From positions 1 through 64,000 of the forward strand of contig JAJPHP010000078.1 of NCBI GenBank assembly GCA_021325255.1: a stretch of 64,000 nucleotides of DNA, read 5' to 3'. The notes below the pieces were generated by a model. That model made no database searches and was not told the DNA's origin. It saw only the letters and a list, made by a program, of their open reading frames with translations. Every line of letters begins with the position of its first letter. The stretch's first letter is position 1. The position numbers and the translations under genes are program-made. This document shows, piece after piece, positions 63,537-64,000 of this stretch. Origin of the DNA: Nitrososphaerota archaeon (GTDB taxonomy: Archaea > Thermoproteota > Nitrososphaeria > Nitrososphaerales > CADDZS01).

Positions 63537-64000
63537 GTGTTTGGGACAAAAGTGACCGCCTCTATTGAAACAAGAGATAAGGAGAATGCAGGGCAACCCC
63601 CCTCGCACTTCTCAACTATCTTTGTACTTGATTGCTCGAAGAGCATGGGGGACAAGCTTGGAAGCACTCGAAATTCCAAGATCGAACTTTCGAAGGCCAG
63701 CCTTGTCGCCGCCCTCTCAAAGGGAAAGACTTTCGACGGCGACAAAGTTGGGATACTCTCAGTCAATACGAATATTCTTGGAAAGGCAATAATAAATGAA
63801 GTAGTGCCGCTCACTGAGATAGGCCGGCGTAGGCCATCAATTCCTATGGAAAAAATCATGGGATTGAGGAATGAAGGCGGTACCGCCCTTATTTCAGGCA
63901 TCGAGTTGGCGTTGGAAATCCTCTCCAGCGGTCCATCGAACACCTTCAGAAGCATCTCAGTAATCACCGACTCAAGGAGTGGCATTTCTACCCAGAACGG
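63537..64000 (+). CDS. vWA-domain protein (runs off the window)
   Basis: From GTG 63537 (or GTG 63552) a von Willebrand factor A domain is read. It has the MIDAS motif DCSKS (about residues 32-36), the MIDAS Thr in NEGGTALISGI and the ITDSRSG acidic strand. The domain binds a divalent ion and mediates protein contacts. The gene is cut by the end of the window, so any further domain is unknown. It lies 55 bases after the actin-type gene on the same strand. Confidence 0.85.
   Translation, partial: MFGTKVTASIETRDKENAGQPPSHFSTIFVLDCSKSMGDKLGSTRNSKIELSKASLVAALSKGKTFDGDKVGILSVNTNILGKAIINEVVPLTEIGRRRPSIPMEKIMGLRNEGGTALISGIELALEILSSGPSNTFRSISVITDSRSGISTQN

Overview
The window looks like part of an archaeal chromosome, most likely from a Nitrososphaeria/Thaumarchaeota-type or otherwise TACK-related aerobic to micro-aerobic organism. 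The evidence is a zinc-ferredoxin of the Sulfolobus type, a gamma-alpha fused 2-oxoacid:ferredoxin oxidoreductase, two HTH-10 (bacterio-opsin-activator type) regulators, a Sulfolobus-like cbsA/soxL/soxN cytochrome b-Rieske operon, a ComA-type phosphosulfolactate synthase, an actin-family protein, archaeal TATA-like promoters and many TTG/GTG starts. No rRNA, tRNA, CRISPR array, amo gene or insertion sequence was recognised. The phylum assignment is an inference.

0-16 kb: a Tat-signal-bearing MoaD-like protein, an AhpD-like protein, a divergent SDR, a PoxB-type pyruvate oxidase, a Rieske ferredoxin, an orphan molybdenum hydroxylase large subunit, a stand-alone PrimPol-like protein beside a small zone of decaying genes (9.4-10.2 kb), a MmgE/PrpD protein, and a zinc-ribbon plus korA-korB operon. 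16-29 kb: hemerythrin-like proteins, a Bat-type regulator, a flavoprotein reductase, a fused E1 dehydrogenase, a radical SAM/SPASM protein, zinc ferredoxin, a broken flavin-nucleotide-binding (PPOX-like) gene and comA.

29-46 kb: a divergent respiratory molybdoenzyme locus (fdhD and catalytic subunit on the minus strand; a tiny ORF, an Fe-S subunit and a NarI/DsrM-like membrane subunit on the plus strand), a methyltransferase, two more hemerythrins, a wHTH/DUF7521-like pair, stress proteins (USP, CBS, ferritin-VIT), a five-helix Rieske protein and the cbsA-soxL-soxN operon. Electrons from 2-oxoacids could pass through ferredoxin, and from quinol through the Rieske/cytochrome b complex; no terminal oxidase is in the window.

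46-58 kb: a P1B-type ATPase with an unusual MPC motif, Hsp20, CBS proteins, DUF302, a cysteine-rich V4R-like sensor, two ferredoxins, a membrane protein, a second Bat-type regulator and an operon of DUF2249-cupin, MIP18, NnrS-like and sulfite-oxidase-fold proteins. The last set resembles bacterial nitric-oxide/nitrosative-stress gene sets. A shared palindrome (TTMTCA-N4-TGAKAA) lies just upstream of TATA-like elements at seven promoters between 37.7 and 54.6 kb, which suggests a local regulon.

58-64 kb: the best candidate for an undescribed system. A degenerate tandem-MazG protein diverges from a KaiC/RecA-like ATPase, a tiny coiled-coil ORF coupled to an actin-family ATPase, and a vWA-domain protein that runs off the window.
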